A stretch of 64,000 nt of DNA from Bryobacteraceae bacterium (lineage in GTDB: Bacteria; Acidobacteriota; Terriglobia; Bryobacterales; Bryobacteraceae), in assembly GCA_025928545.1 (NCBI GenBank), contig JAICJH010000015.1:50142-114141 (forward strand). Direction: 5' to 3'. Shown here in pieces: positions 1 to 8,284 of the stretch (the stretch's first letter is position 1; each line of letters starts with the position of its first letter). The notes under the pieces were generated by a model that saw only the letters and a program-made list of their open reading frames with translations, made no database searches and had not been told where the DNA came from. Position numbers and translations under genes: made by a program.

Positions 1-912
1 CGCTTCGAGTAGTCTTTCGGCTTCGATGGCGGCCATGCAGCCCGCGCCGGCGGCTGTGATCGCCTGGCGGTAGATCCTGTCCTGCACGTCACCAGCGTGA
101 AACACGCCGTGGATATTGGTGCGGGCCCCCCCTGTGGAGAGCAGGTAACCATCGGGATCGAGGTTGAGCTGACCTTTGAAGACCTGCGTGTTCGGGATGT
201 GTCCAATTGCGACGAACAGACCGTCCACGTCGCGATCCTGGGTTTCGCCGGTGATCAGATTCTTCAGCCGGACTCCGGTGACGATGTTCTTTTCACAGTC
301 GAAAACGTCTTCGACGGCGGTGTTCATGATGAACTCGATCTTCGGATTGGCTTTGGCGCGGTCGAGCATGATTTTCGAGGCGCGGAACGTATCGCGGCGA
401 TGCACCAACGCGACGTTGCGGCCGAAGCGGGTGAGGAAGTTGGCTTCTTCCATGGCGGAATCGCCACCGCCGATCACCATGATCTGTTTATCGCGGTAGA
501 AAAAGCCATCGCAGGTCGCGCAGGAGCTCACTCCATGGCCGATCAGCTTCTGTTCGTTGGGCAGGTTCAGCCAGCGCGCTTTCGCGCCGGAAGCAACAAT
601 GAGCGTGCGGGTTTCGAGCCACTCGTTTTCAATCTTCAGACGAAAGGGACGGTTCGAAAGATCGGCTTCAGCGACTTCGCCATCCAGGTAAATGGCGCCA
701 AAACGCTCGGCCTGCCGTTTGATGTTCTCGACCAGATCCGGACCATTGATGCCCTCGGGGAAACCGGGGAAATTTTCGACCTCGGTGGTGAGCGAAAGCT
801 GGCCACCGATTTCCAGACCTTTGATGACCAGCGGTTGCAGGCCGGCTCGCGCGGTGTATACGGCTGCGGTGTTCCCGGCGCAGCCGGAACCTATGATAAC
901 GACGTTGTGCAT
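1..912 (-). CDS. trxB: Thioredoxin reductase (3' end cut by window edge)
   Basis: NADPH-dependent flavoprotein that reduces thioredoxin in the cytoplasm. The minus frame from ATG at 912 is open for 304 codons to base 1, so only a few C-terminal residues are missing for a family of about 310-320. Visible are an N-terminal FAD-binding GSGCAG (usual form GSGPAG), the redox centre SCATCDG near residue 130, a second nucleotide-binding GGGDSAMEE about 20 residues later, and the C-terminal FAD motif HAGDVQDRIYRQ. It starts 21 bases after the stop of the ABC-DtxR gene on the same strand, so it is probably the last visible gene of the iron operon. Thioredoxin-like genes also accompany the related Campylobacter p19 iron system. 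Identity is firm; the operon role is inferred. Confidence 0.93.
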   Translation of the reverse strand, partial: MHNVVIIGSGCAGNTAAVYTARAGLQPLVIKGLEIGGQLSLTTEVENFPGFPEGINGPDLVENIKRQAERFGAIYLDGEVAEADLSNRPFRLKIENEWLETRTLIVASGAKARWLNLPNEQKLIGHGVSSCATCDGFFYRDKQIMVIGGGDSAMEEANFLTRFGRNVALVHRRDTFRASKIMLDRAKANPKIEFIMNTAVEDVFDCEKNIVTGVRLKNLITGETQDRDVDGLFVAIGHIPNTQVFKGQLNLDPDGYLLSTGGARTNIHGVFHAGDVQDRIYRQAITAAGAGCMAAIEAERLLEA

Positions 913-933
913 TTGGGTTAAGTTCTGAGACTA

Positions 934-2067
934 TCAGATGCGCCTGAGGCCACTGAGGATGCTCTGGGCTTCGGCATTATCGAGGATGGTGCCGGCATCA
1001 CAGCATCCGCCGCGCGGGATGGGACTACCGTGCGGACAGGCGTCAGGATGGCCTAAAAGCGAGCACATGCGGTCGGTAACTTCCGGACTGAGGATGTGCT
1101 CAAACTTGCAGGCGCTGGCTTCGATTTCGTCTTCATCGTGAATGCCGAGGACGTCGCGGAAGAGGCGTTCGGCGAGGCGATGGCGGCGGATGACGTCGCG
1201 CGCGCGGGCTTCTCCGGCCGGCGTGAAAACACCTTCGCCGTTATTGACCGTGACCAGGCCGATGCCCGCCATGGTGTTGATCAGCTTGCGCCACTGCACC
1301 TGAGTGAAGCTGTGGGATTCGACGTGACCGCCTGGTTCGCCGCGGGTCCAGAGGTGTTCGAGGACTTCGTCGAAATCCTGATTCTCTTCAGCGGAAAAGA
1401 CGAGGAGTTCCTTGATGCGGCCATGTTCGAGATGGACGCGGCGGTCGGCCAGTTTACCGGCATTTTCGTCGTGTGTCACCATGACGATGGTGCGGCCCTG
1501 GCCGTGAAGACGGCTGAGGAGGTCAAAGACGATGCGCTGGTTTTCGGCGTCGAGATTGCCGGTAGGCTCGTCGGCCAGAATAATTTTCGGATCGTTGACG
1601 AGGGCGCGGGCGATGGCTACGCGCTGTTGTTCACCGCCCGAGAGCTGCGAGGGGAGGTGGGTGGCGCGTTCCGCGAGATCAACCTGCTTCAGAGCTTCGA
1701 GGGCTTCGGCTTCGTCGGTCATGCTGTGGAAGAACTGGGCCAACATGACATTTTCGAGGGCAGTGAGATGCGGAACCAGGTGGAACTGCTGGAAGATGAA
1801 ACCAACGGTTTCGCTACGGAAGCGGACCAGTTCGTTACGGCGGAGTCGGGTTGTGTCGGTACCGCCGATGAGCAGTTGGCCGCCGGTGGCCTGGTCGAGG
1901 CAGCCGATCAGATTCAGAAGGGTGGTTTTGCCGGAACCGGACGGGCCCATGATGGCGATCCATTCGCCGCTGTTCGCCGTGAAGTGGACGTCATCGACTG
2001 CGCGCACGGCGTTGGGGCCGGCGCCGTAAGTTTTGGTGACGCCTATGAGTTCAATTAGCGGTTTCAC
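934..2067 (-). CDS. ABC transporter ATPase fused to a DtxR/MntR-family iron-dependent repressor
   Basis: One 377-residue ORF from a GTG start. Residues 1-220 are a LolD/MacB-type ATPase: Walker A GPSGSGKT near 40, Q-loop FIFQQF, signature LSGGEQQR, Walker B IILADEP, switch VTHD. Residues 225-377 match DtxR repressors: a winged-helix-like stretch ending in FTPAGEARA, then HRLAERL, the metal-binding block ACKFEH (C, E and H as in DtxR site residues), SPEV and PHGSPIP, then a Cys-rich GGCCD. It follows two FtsX permeases by 5 bases. The likely job is to energise Fe(II) transport and, through the fused domain, sense Fe/Mn and repress the operon. Both halves look intact. The fusion is seen directly; DNA binding by it is inference. 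Confidence 0.9.
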   Translation of the reverse strand: MKPLIELIGVTKTYGAGPNAVRAVDDVHFTANSGEWIAIMGPSGSGKTTLLNLIGCLDQATGGQLLIGGTDTTRLRRNELVRFRSETVGFIFQQFHLVPHLTALENVMLAQFFHSMTDEAEALEALKQVDLAERATHLPSQLSGGEQQRVAIARALVNDPKIILADEPTGNLDAENQRIVFDLLSRLHGQGRTIVMVTHDENAGKLADRRVHLEHGRIKELLVFSAEENQDFDEVLEHLWTRGEPGGHVESHSFTQVQWRKLINTMAGIGLVTVNNGEGVFTPAGEARARDVIRRHRLAERLFRDVLGIHDEDEIEASACKFEHILSPEVTDRMCSLLGHPDACPHGSPIPRGGCCDAGTILDNAEAQSILSGLRRI

Positions 2068-2072
2068 GGGGA

Positions 2073-3146
2073 TTACTCACCCCTCAGGATAACCGCTGGC
2101 TGGATGCTCCAGATTTTTGCGGTTGCGATCAGGGTGGCCAGCATGGCTACAGCGATCATCACCGCCGTTACGCCGGCCAGGACGGGCCAATCCATCTGGA
2201 CGTGGAAGACGCCTCCGAAAATTTCACGGCCGATTGCGGCGGCGGCGAACGTCCCCACCGTGTAGCCTGCGAGGGTTGCGAAGACGGCCAGAGTTGCGGA
2301 CTCGGAGATGAAGAAAGCCGCGATGCGGCGTTCCGCTCCGCCGAGCGCTTTCATGATGCCGATTTCCTTGCCGCGCTCGATTACCATTTCGCTGAAGTTG
2401 CTGGTGACGCAAAGAGTAGTAATGGCGAGGATGAGCAGGGTCAGCAGGAAGAGAGCGGTTCGCATCTTCACTACGACGTTCGATTCGGTACCCGCCACGG
2501 CCTGAACGGTTCTGATGTCGACCGCGGGGAATTCCGCGGCGAGAGCGGCGCGTATGGCTTCGAGGCGTTCGCCAGGAGCCTGAATTTCGATGGCGCTGGC
2601 GGCATCGTGGATGTTCGACATGGCGGCGGCTGTGGCGAAATCGACTATCAGTTCGTTGTCTTCCGTGCCCCCCGTTGAGACAATGCCGCTCAGGACGCAG
2701 GGCTTCGGTTCGAGATTTACCGTTACGTTAATTTTCAGGTTCAGCCGGCTGGCGAGGCTTTCACCGGCGAGACATTTGCCGTTGCCCAGAGTTGACGCGC
2801 CTTCCGTGCGCCAGTAAGGGTATGCGGCGACTACTCCCGCCACAGGGATTATTTGATTTTCGATTTTTGCACTGGTGACGATGAGCGGGGTTGCCTGCGC
2901 GCCCTGCTTTTTGGCCGCGTCGATCAGCGATAGCGGGAGGGTTGCGGCGTTCACCGGCACGGCTACGAGATTGGCTCCGTAGCCGCGGAATTCGGCCCGG
3001 ATGCGCTGGGCAACCGATGAGTAGATGGCGAACATCACGGTGGCCAGACCGGCCGCAACGGCGAGGGCTCCGAAGGCCAGCAGGAGGCGCTGCTTGCGGT
3101 AACGGAGGGCGCTGAGACTGAAGCGGAGGAAGAAGCGCGTCGGCAT
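2073..3146 (-). CDS. ABC transporter permease, FtsX/MacB type (second of pair)
   Basis: 357-residue inner-membrane permease. There is one N-terminal membrane segment at about 22-45, an extracytoplasmic domain, then a C-terminal FtsX domain with three membrane segments at about 230-355 containing ERGKEIGIMKALGG, a hallmark of the family. The extracytoplasmic part has two cysteines in the contexts GKCLAGE and KPCVLSG, matching positions in the upstream paralogue. ATG start at 3146; five bases separate its stop from the ATPase gene. Together with the 3153-4346 permease and the ATPase it forms a complete FtsX-type ABC unit. By analogy with the Campylobacter p19/FTR1 locus it probably helps FTR1-dependent iron import; the substrate is inferred from context. 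Confidence 0.88.
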   Translation of the reverse strand: MPTRFFLRFSLSALRYRKQRLLLAFGALAVAAGLATVMFAIYSSVAQRIRAEFRGYGANLVAVPVNAATLPLSLIDAAKKQGAQATPLIVTSAKIENQIIPVAGVVAAYPYWRTEGASTLGNGKCLAGESLASRLNLKINVTVNLEPKPCVLSGIVSTGGTEDNELIVDFATAAAMSNIHDAASAIEIQAPGERLEAIRAALAAEFPAVDIRTVQAVAGTESNVVVKMRTALFLLTLLILAITTLCVTSNFSEMVIERGKEIGIMKALGGAERRIAAFFISESATLAVFATLAGYTVGTFAAAAIGREIFGGVFHVQMDWPVLAGVTAVMIAVAMLATLIATAKIWSIQPAVILRGE

Positions 3147-3152
3147 GGGTGC

Positions 3153-4346
3153 TTAAATGCCTTCCCTCAGGATGATGGCCGGTTCGAGGCGGAGAGCTCT
3201 TCGCAGGGGTTGCGCGGCTCCGGCGAGGGCTACCAGCATGGCGGCCAGCATGATCAAAAACGGGAGGATCCAGGAGATTTCGATGGCGTCATGGAAGACG
3301 GACTGGCCGACTACGCGAGCCAGCCAGACTCCGGTGAGAGCTCCGGCAATGCCGCCGGCGAGACCTATGAGCGCGATTTCGGAACCGAGGAGCGCGGCTA
3401 CCAGCCAGCGGGCTCCGCCGATTGCCTGCATGATGGCGATTTCGCCGCGGCGTTCCATCATCGTGGTGGCCGTGAGGCTCCAGACACTGAGGCCAGCCGA
3501 GAGGAGGGCGGCGAGAGTGATGAGCGCCATCAAGCCGCCGATCTTATCGAGGATCTTGCCTTCGGAATCGGCTACACGACGGACGGGACGTGCTTCGCTG
3601 CCGGGGACGGCTTCCTGAATCTGGCTGGCAATGGAAGTGACGTAGTTGGTGCAGTTCCACTTTTCCAGTTCTTTGGAAGTCATAGTTTTTGGATTCCTGC
3701 GGGCAAAATCGTCTTCCGGTTTGGTGAGGGCGGCCACGTCGATTCGGTCTACGATGCCTGGTTTGTGGATCAGGGACTGGAGGGTGGCCAACGGGAGAAG
3801 AATCCGGTCGTCAGCCTGATCTCCGGTGGAGAGAATTCCGGTTATGGAGCACGGTTGGCCAAGGACATTGATGGTCTGGCCGAGAGTCCAGTTATTTTTG
3901 CGGGTGATGCCTTCGCCGGCTACACACTCGGAACCGGACATTGGTGCACGGCCTGCCAATTTCCAGGTTGGGTTGAGTTGGCGCAGATTGTCGAATTCCA
4001 CGCCCTGTATGGTTCGGTCTCCGTCGCGGGCCTGAAGGGAAGGCGAGATTCCGGTAATGTTGAGAGCCCAGAAAATCTTTTTGATGTTGGGGACGTCGGA
4101 TTCCTGAATGTCGCCCGCCAGATTCGTGGTGACGCTGCCGGTTCCTCCCATGAGCGCCGCCGTTTTCGGCGTGACCAGGATGTTGGCTCCGGCCTGACGG
4201 AGTTCGACGTTGATCTTATCGCCGATGGAAAGCATGACGCCGAGCATCGCGGTGGCCACGGAAGTTCCGAGGGCGATGGCGGCTATGATCAGCGCTTTAC
4301 GTTTGGGGGAACGGCGGATAGAGTCGCGTACAAAACGAACTATCAT
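3153..4346 (-). CDS. ABC transporter permease, FtsX/MacB type (first of pair)
   Basis: 397-residue inner-membrane permease with an N-terminal membrane segment (about 17-40), a periplasmic MacB-like domain, and a C-terminal FtsX domain (about 270-395) carrying ERRGEIAIMQAIGGAR and three hydrophobic helices. Two periplasmic cysteines in SECVAGE and QPCSITG line up with those of the neighbouring permease, suggesting a conserved disulfide or metal contact. Its ATG overlaps the TGA of the FTR1 gene by four bases, and its stop lies 6 bases before the next start, so translation is probably coupled. FtsX-type ABC units often do mechanical or lipoprotein work; the link to iron here rests on the operon. 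Confidence 0.88.
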   Translation of the reverse strand: MIVRFVRDSIRRSPKRKALIIAAIALGTSVATAMLGVMLSIGDKINVELRQAGANILVTPKTAALMGGTGSVTTNLAGDIQESDVPNIKKIFWALNITGISPSLQARDGDRTIQGVEFDNLRQLNPTWKLAGRAPMSGSECVAGEGITRKNNWTLGQTINVLGQPCSITGILSTGDQADDRILLPLATLQSLIHKPGIVDRIDVAALTKPEDDFARRNPKTMTSKELEKWNCTNYVTSIASQIQEAVPGSEARPVRRVADSEGKILDKIGGLMALITLAALLSAGLSVWSLTATTMMERRGEIAIMQAIGGARWLVAALLGSEIALIGLAGGIAGALTGVWLARVVGQSVFHDAIEISWILPFLIMLAAMLVALAGAAQPLRRALRLEPAIILREGI

Positions 4347-5605
4347 GTCGTGCCTGCCTTGAAGACATGAATGCCGCGGTCGAAGTCGTCCTGATCGATG
4401 ACGAGGGTATCGGAATCGATGTGGGATTTGAGCGGGATCGGATTGCAGCCGCCGGCAGTGCCGATGCTGGAGATGACAATATCCGACGCGCAGTTACGGC
4501 AGATGACTTCGTGATCTTTCTGGTAGTAGCCCTGGGTGCCGCAGATCTGGCAGGCGTCGAGAGCGACGGCCAGAGTTTTATCGGGTTTGGCGATCACGAT
4601 GAAGCGGACGTCGACATTCTGGACGCGGGCGACATAGCGATGAAGATTTCCATCGCTGAATTCAGCGACGGGAATGTGGACTGCGGCATTTTCGAAGGTG
4701 ACCGGTTTGGGCACGGATAGAGCGGTGAGTTGGCGCGCGTAGATGAATTCGGCCGTCAGAAGAAAAATGAAAATGCAGGAGGCGGCGCAGGACGCGGTCA
4801 TCCAAAGCTTTTCGCGGCGGGCCGTCCAGCGGGCTTTGCGGAGGGATGCGCCTTCCAGGCCTTCGGCGCGCGGCGCACGCCGGCTGCGCGAATCGAGAAG
4901 TATCATCGCGGCGACCAGCGCGAGGATTGTGACGTAAAAGAAGACATCGTTTTTGGCGATGGGGCCGATGATTGCCATTTCGCGACTGCTGCTGGGCAGC
5001 ACCTGGCTTTCGGAAAGCTCATGCAGGCCGAGAAGCGTGAGCTGGGCGGCGACGACCATCATGATGACCGTGGTGATGCGGAAAAACTGTTTCAGATTGA
5101 CGCGGATGGTGCCGCGAACAAAGCTGACGCCGAAGAGTACCGCGAGCGCGATGGCGAGGACCGCGGCGAAAGCTTCCACGATGCCGGAAGTGTCGAGGCG
5201 GGTGGCCGCGAGGATTAGGACCGTCTCGACGCCTTCGCGAAAAACCATCAGGAAGACGAAGGCAAAGATGCCCCAGCCGCCGGAATTGTCCGAGGTGCCT
5301 TTTTGCAAACCAGTTTCAATTTCGGTTTTCATGCGAGCGCCGTGGCGGTTCATCCAGATGACCATGGAGAACACAAATACGGCGCTGACGAGGAGGCCCG
5401 GCCCCTCTAAAACTTCGGATGAAAGTCCGATTTTGGCGAAGGTCCATGCGGCTATAAAGCTTGCAACTACAGCAGTTAACAGCGCCCTATAGATTGCGGG
5501 CATGAGATCCAGGCGACCGATGCGTTTGACGTAGGCGACAGCGATGGCGATGACGAGCGCAGCCTCGACACCTTCGCGTAAAGTGATCACGAAAGTTGAG
5601 ATCAT
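4343..5605 (-). CDS. FTR1-family iron permease fused to a DUF2318 (FtrD-like) domain
   Basis: 420 residues. The N-terminal two thirds are an FTR1/EfeU-type permease with about seven membrane helices and two REXXE iron-binding motifs, REGVE at about residue 10 and REGVE again at about 121. The last ~110 residues form a soluble DUF2318 domain with cysteine pairs in CQICGTQG and CRNCASD and a late GGCNPIP, as in membrane Fe-S or redox proteins of p19/FetMP-type systems. In Campylobacter these are separate proteins; here they are one chain. No P19-like periplasmic protein is seen in the window. It is first in the operon, with a palindrome and a TACAAT -10 just upstream, so iron-responsive control is plausible. 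Confidence 0.9.
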   Translation of the reverse strand: MISTFVITLREGVEAALVIAIAVAYVKRIGRLDLMPAIYRALLTAVVASFIAAWTFAKIGLSSEVLEGPGLLVSAVFVFSMVIWMNRHGARMKTEIETGLQKGTSDNSGGWGIFAFVFLMVFREGVETVLILAATRLDTSGIVEAFAAVLAIALAVLFGVSFVRGTIRVNLKQFFRITTVIMMVVAAQLTLLGLHELSESQVLPSSSREMAIIGPIAKNDVFFYVTILALVAAMILLDSRSRRAPRAEGLEGASLRKARWTARREKLWMTASCAASCIFIFLLTAEFIYARQLTALSVPKPVTFENAAVHIPVAEFSDGNLHRYVARVQNVDVRFIVIAKPDKTLAVALDACQICGTQGYYQKDHEVICRNCASDIVISSIGTAGGCNPIPLKSHIDSDTLVIDQDDFDRGIHVFKAGTT

Positions 5606-5609
5606 ACAG

Positions 5610-5628
5610 GCAACTCAGTTGCAATTGC
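5610..5628 (-). promoter_or_regulatory. Candidate operator of the iron operon
   Basis: A perfect 6-1-6 palindrome, GCAACTCAGTTGC (5610-5622), overlaps a second perfect palindrome, GCAATTGC (5621-5628). They lie between the FTR1 start codon (5605) and a TACAAT -10 (5629-5634). A repressor bound here would cover the transcription start and the weak ribosome-binding region. The layout resembles Fur or DtxR/MntR operators, and the operon encodes a DtxR domain, so autoregulation is a reasonable guess. The bases do not match a consensus I can name with certainty. Confidence 0.5.
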
Positions 5629-5634
5629 ATTGTA
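5629..5634 (-). promoter_or_regulatory. Probable -10 element of the iron operon
   Basis: On the minus strand the hexamer reads TACAAT, five of six matches to TATAAT. No convincing -35 hexamer is seen 17 bases upstream, which would fit an activated or weak promoter. The implied leader is under 25 bases and falls inside the 5610-5628 palindromes. Confidence 0.4.
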
Positions 5635-5681
5635 GCAGATAACACGGATCAAAATGGTCCGCGATTGATTTTGGAGCATCG

Positions 5682-6335
5682 TCAGGCCGCTTTTTCGGTT
5701 TTACAAAACGAACCTGGGTTGTAGGCCGGAGGGTGGAGCGGAATGCTCAGGAGAGCCTCGATTTCTTCCATGCCCTGGAATTTTTTGCGATGGAAGTCGG
5801 CGCGGAATTGTGAATCGAGCGATCGGGAGACAGCGGCTGTGTCGTGGATTCCGGTGTTGGCCGCTTCGGGCTCGCCTGCGCGGTTTGCGGTTTCTTCGCG
5901 GAGGCGGCGCTCGGTCTGGAGCTTGCGGAGTTCGGCGGTGCACTTGTGGAGGAGGCGATGGGAGAGTGCGCGGGCGCGGTCGACGGAGAGCTGCAGTTTG
6001 GCCTGATCCTCGTTGCGCATGGGGTCGGGGATGTCATCACCGGGATTTTCGGCGAAGGCGAAGGATTCTTCGATTTCGCCGCAGCGCGCGAGCCGCCACA
6101 TGGCGCGGCGGATTTCGTTGACGAGGTTGGTTTCGAGAAAGCCGTTGGGTGCGAGTTCGGTGTTGAGTGAGTCGGTGAGTTCGCGGTAGGCGAGTTGTTC
6201 GCCTGGGCGGATGAAGTCGCGTGTGGAGTAGAGGCCGAAGGTGATGGCGTTTTGGGAGGAGATGGCGCGACCGGCTGCGGTAGCGGGTCCGCCGTTGGGG
6301 TTGGGGTGTGGGGCGTTTGTGATGGCTGGCGACAT
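5682..6335 (-). CDS. Hypothetical protein with N-terminal GPATAAGRAISSQNA motif
   Basis: 217 residues from ATG at 6335, chosen because AAGGAAAA sits 7 bases upstream; an in-frame ATG at 6389 would add 18 Arg/Lys/Pro-rich residues. The N-terminus has the pattern GP-TAAGRA-SS-NA-T-GLYS, which I recognise from a widespread uncharacterised family of Acidobacteria and relatives, often found as scattered single genes. The rest is highly charged and helical, with Arg/Glu-rich stretches at about 125-165 that could form a coiled coil. There is no signal peptide or membrane segment. No function can be assigned. It stands alone between the iron and exoprotein operons and has its own AT-rich upstream region. 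Confidence 0.7.
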   Translation of the reverse strand: MSPAITNAPHPNPNGGPATAAGRAISSQNAITFGLYSTRDFIRPGEQLAYRELTDSLNTELAPNGFLETNLVNEIRRAMWRLARCGEIEESFAFAENPGDDIPDPMRNEDQAKLQLSVDRARALSHRLLHKCTAELRKLQTERRLREETANRAGEPEAANTGIHDTAAVSRSLDSQFRADFHRKKFQGMEEIEALLSIPLHPPAYNPGSFCKTEKAA

Positions 6336-6379
6336 TGGGTTTTCCTTTTTGCGGTTTGCCGGGATTGGTTTGAATGGCC

Positions 6380-6409
6380 GCCGATGCACGCCGATTCACG
6401 CCGATCCGG
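6380..6409. repeat. Three tandem 10-mers (GCCGATKCAC type)
   Basis: GCCGATGCAC, GCCGATTCAC and GCCGATCCGG follow one another exactly. Similar CACGCCGAT strings are scattered between genes in many soil bacteria. It lies upstream of the hypothetical gene; no role is evident. Confidence 0.6.
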
Positions 6410-6499
6410 GGTTGTGGGTGTCTTCCCGGTTTTGTTGTAGCAGGTGTGGGCGGAGGGCTTTGGGGCTGGAGGAATGTATGTTTTTGAAAATACGGCAAA

Positions 6500-6530
6500 T
6501 ATAATTTATATTAGGTACTTTACGAACCAA
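6500..6530 (-). promoter_or_regulatory. AT-rich possible promoter of the 5682-6335 gene
   Basis: In GC-rich surroundings this stretch is strikingly AT-rich. On the minus strand TTGGTT (6530-6525) is followed after 14 bases by TATAAA, or after 16 by TAAATT. Spacing is imperfect, so it is only a candidate, about 170 bases upstream of the start codon. The rest of 6336-6565 holds only the 10-mer repeat. Confidence 0.3.
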
Positions 6531-6565
6531 GACTCTAAACCATACGGCTAAAGCGGTCGAAGAGC

Positions 6566-8251
6566 TTATTTCACTCCAAACTTATTCAACATCTCGCTCA
6601 GCTGGTCCGCCGTTCGAATGCCGAACACCCGCAAGACGAGTTTTCCCTCACGGCCGAACAGGAAGCTCTCGTGACCGCGGGGCTCGAATGTGGCCTCAAA
6701 AAGGTCGGCTGGATCGATGAAAACCGGAATGGTGAACGTCTCGCCATCCAGCGATTCGGTAAAGAGTTCCCGGCCTTCTTCGGCAATTGCAAACACGCCG
6801 ACGCCTTTGTTTCCGAATTGCCTGTAAATGGCCTCCAGTTCCGGCAGCGGCCGATCGCACCGCGCCTTCCAACGCGCGCAGACGTTTGACACACGACTGA
6901 TCAGGGTTACCTTGCCCGGCGAAGGAGAGAGCGTGATCGGTTTGCCGTTGAGGTCTTCCACGGCGAAGCCCGCATGTTCCAGAACTCGTTCGCGGAGTGC
7001 GAGCAGGGCTTCGGCAGCCTGGACAGCGGGGCCGGGCCTGGGCAGTCGGACATTGGCATATCGAATCAACTCCGCGACGCTGAGGTAGTCTTGGCTAAAG
7101 GACGTCGCGACGCGCCCGGGATTCAGTAATTGATGGGATTCGCGGATCGCCACGAGAAGGGTAGCGGCGGCGGAACTGAGAGCCCGTACACCGGCCTGTC
7201 GGAACAGAGCGATCTCCGCAAGGCGGCGCGCCGCCTGCAACTTTCCCCCGCCTGGAGTTAACGGACGTAATTCGGCGGCCAGGCGAATGACAGCGTTGTC
7301 ATCTATACCAGCCTCGTCATCGAGTTCCTCTATGCGAGTGGCTACTGCTGAAACCCCCGCCGGAATTCTCCCTGTTGAGAATAGGGTCTTTGCTTTCGTG
7401 GAAGGGTTATGCGGAGGTCGAATGGATTTGACGAGTATCGGCCCGGGGGCACCCCAAGGGGTAAAGAGAGCTTTCCTCTTTTCGAACTCCGCGGGCGCGA
7501 GGGCGAACAATCGGGCTCCGGCCACGAGGAGCACGGTATCTCGTGAGTTGTCTGTGGTGACCAGCCGGGAGCCGATCTCGAAATCGCCCGTGGCATTCCC
7601 GGCCAGGCCCATGGCATAGCGGGGATCAGAAGCTGCCTCGATGATCCGGAGAGTGCCTTCCACTGCGACTGCGGGGTCGATTTCTGCGAGGGGCCGCGTC
7701 AGCTGCGAGTCAATCCAAAGAGCGTCCTCAGGCGCAAGTGCGTTGAAGGAGAACCCCGAGAGGATATCGCGGTATACTCCCGCGGTCTCAGGTGACTTCT
7801 CGTAGCAAAGTTGACCGTAGAGGCCCAATGCGGCGGTAACGCGAACTCCTCGGGCGAGCGCGGCACGGTAGATGGAGCGCGCGTCGCCGATCCTGTGGAG
7901 CGACCTGAGTCCATCAATTACACTCTCGGCGTAGATTGGCTGCATTCGCGGCAATACAGACATGGCGCCGTCGGGGTCCATGATCGCCAGTGCGTGCATC
8001 ACGTCCGGCGTGATTCGCCAGCCAACGCCCGATCGCAAGCGGGCGACGCTACGCGAGGCCAACTCTCGGGATAAATCGGGCCAGGTTCGGTGTAGCGAGT
8101 ATGCCGCCCTGACGTAGAATTCTACACTCAAGCCCGCCGGCGCATTAGCCGCTTTTTGTTCCAGTCGGTCGACTGCGTCCCGAACATCAGCGGGGGTTTC
8201 GGCGGCACAAGCGGCTATGGCTAACAGCCATGCCAGAGTGATACGCTTCAT
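6566..8251 (-). CDS. Exported protein with a C-terminal thioredoxin-like domain lacking CXXC
   Basis: 561 residues with a signal peptide (MKRITLAWLLAIAACAAE). Residues about 20-400 are helical and Ala/Leu/Arg-rich and resemble helical-repeat proteins; I do not recognise a family. Residues about 415-561 look like a TlpA/AhpC-type thioredoxin fold, from an entry of the form DLNGKPITLS to a C-terminal VLRVFGIRT and helix. Where active members have WCGPC this protein has WKARC: the first catalytic cysteine is Lys, the second is kept, and an extra Cys lies six residues upstream. It is therefore unlikely to be a normal oxidoreductase. It starts 33 bases after the 8285-10336 gene and is last in the exoprotein operon. 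Its partners are Cys-rich, so a folding or redox-sensing role is possible but unproven. Confidence 0.75.
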   Translation of the reverse strand: MKRITLAWLLAIAACAAETPADVRDAVDRLEQKAANAPAGLSVEFYVRAAYSLHRTWPDLSRELASRSVARLRSGVGWRITPDVMHALAIMDPDGAMSVLPRMQPIYAESVIDGLRSLHRIGDARSIYRAALARGVRVTAALGLYGQLCYEKSPETAGVYRDILSGFSFNALAPEDALWIDSQLTRPLAEIDPAVAVEGTLRIIEAASDPRYAMGLAGNATGDFEIGSRLVTTDNSRDTVLLVAGARLFALAPAEFEKRKALFTPWGAPGPILVKSIRPPHNPSTKAKTLFSTGRIPAGVSAVATRIEELDDEAGIDDNAVIRLAAELRPLTPGGGKLQAARRLAEIALFRQAGVRALSSAAATLLVAIRESHQLLNPGRVATSFSQDYLSVAELIRYANVRLPRPGPAVQAAEALLALRERVLEHAGFAVEDLNGKPITLSPSPGKVTLISRVSNVCARWKARCDRPLPELEAIYRQFGNKGVGVFAIAEEGRELFTESLDGETFTIPVFIDPADLFEATFEPRGHESFLFGREGKLVLRVFGIRTADQLSEMLNKFGVK

Positions 8252-8284
8252 CGGTCCACCTTCTGTTACCTTTCGGCCTGCGAC

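Noticed and set aside
97..921. A 274-codon plus-strand open frame over the trxB region
   Set aside because: It is antisense to a frame with clear thioredoxin reductase motifs; the minus-strand gene is simply cut by the window edge.
3210..4370. A 386-codon plus-strand open frame opposite the FtsX permease
   Set aside because: Asp/Gly/Glu-rich shadow of a GC-rich coding strand with no recognisable domain; the minus strand has an intact permease.
5682..6409. Insertion-sequence remnant around the orphan hypothetical gene
   Set aside because: No transposase motif, terminal inverted repeats or target duplication were found; only a short 10-mer repeat.
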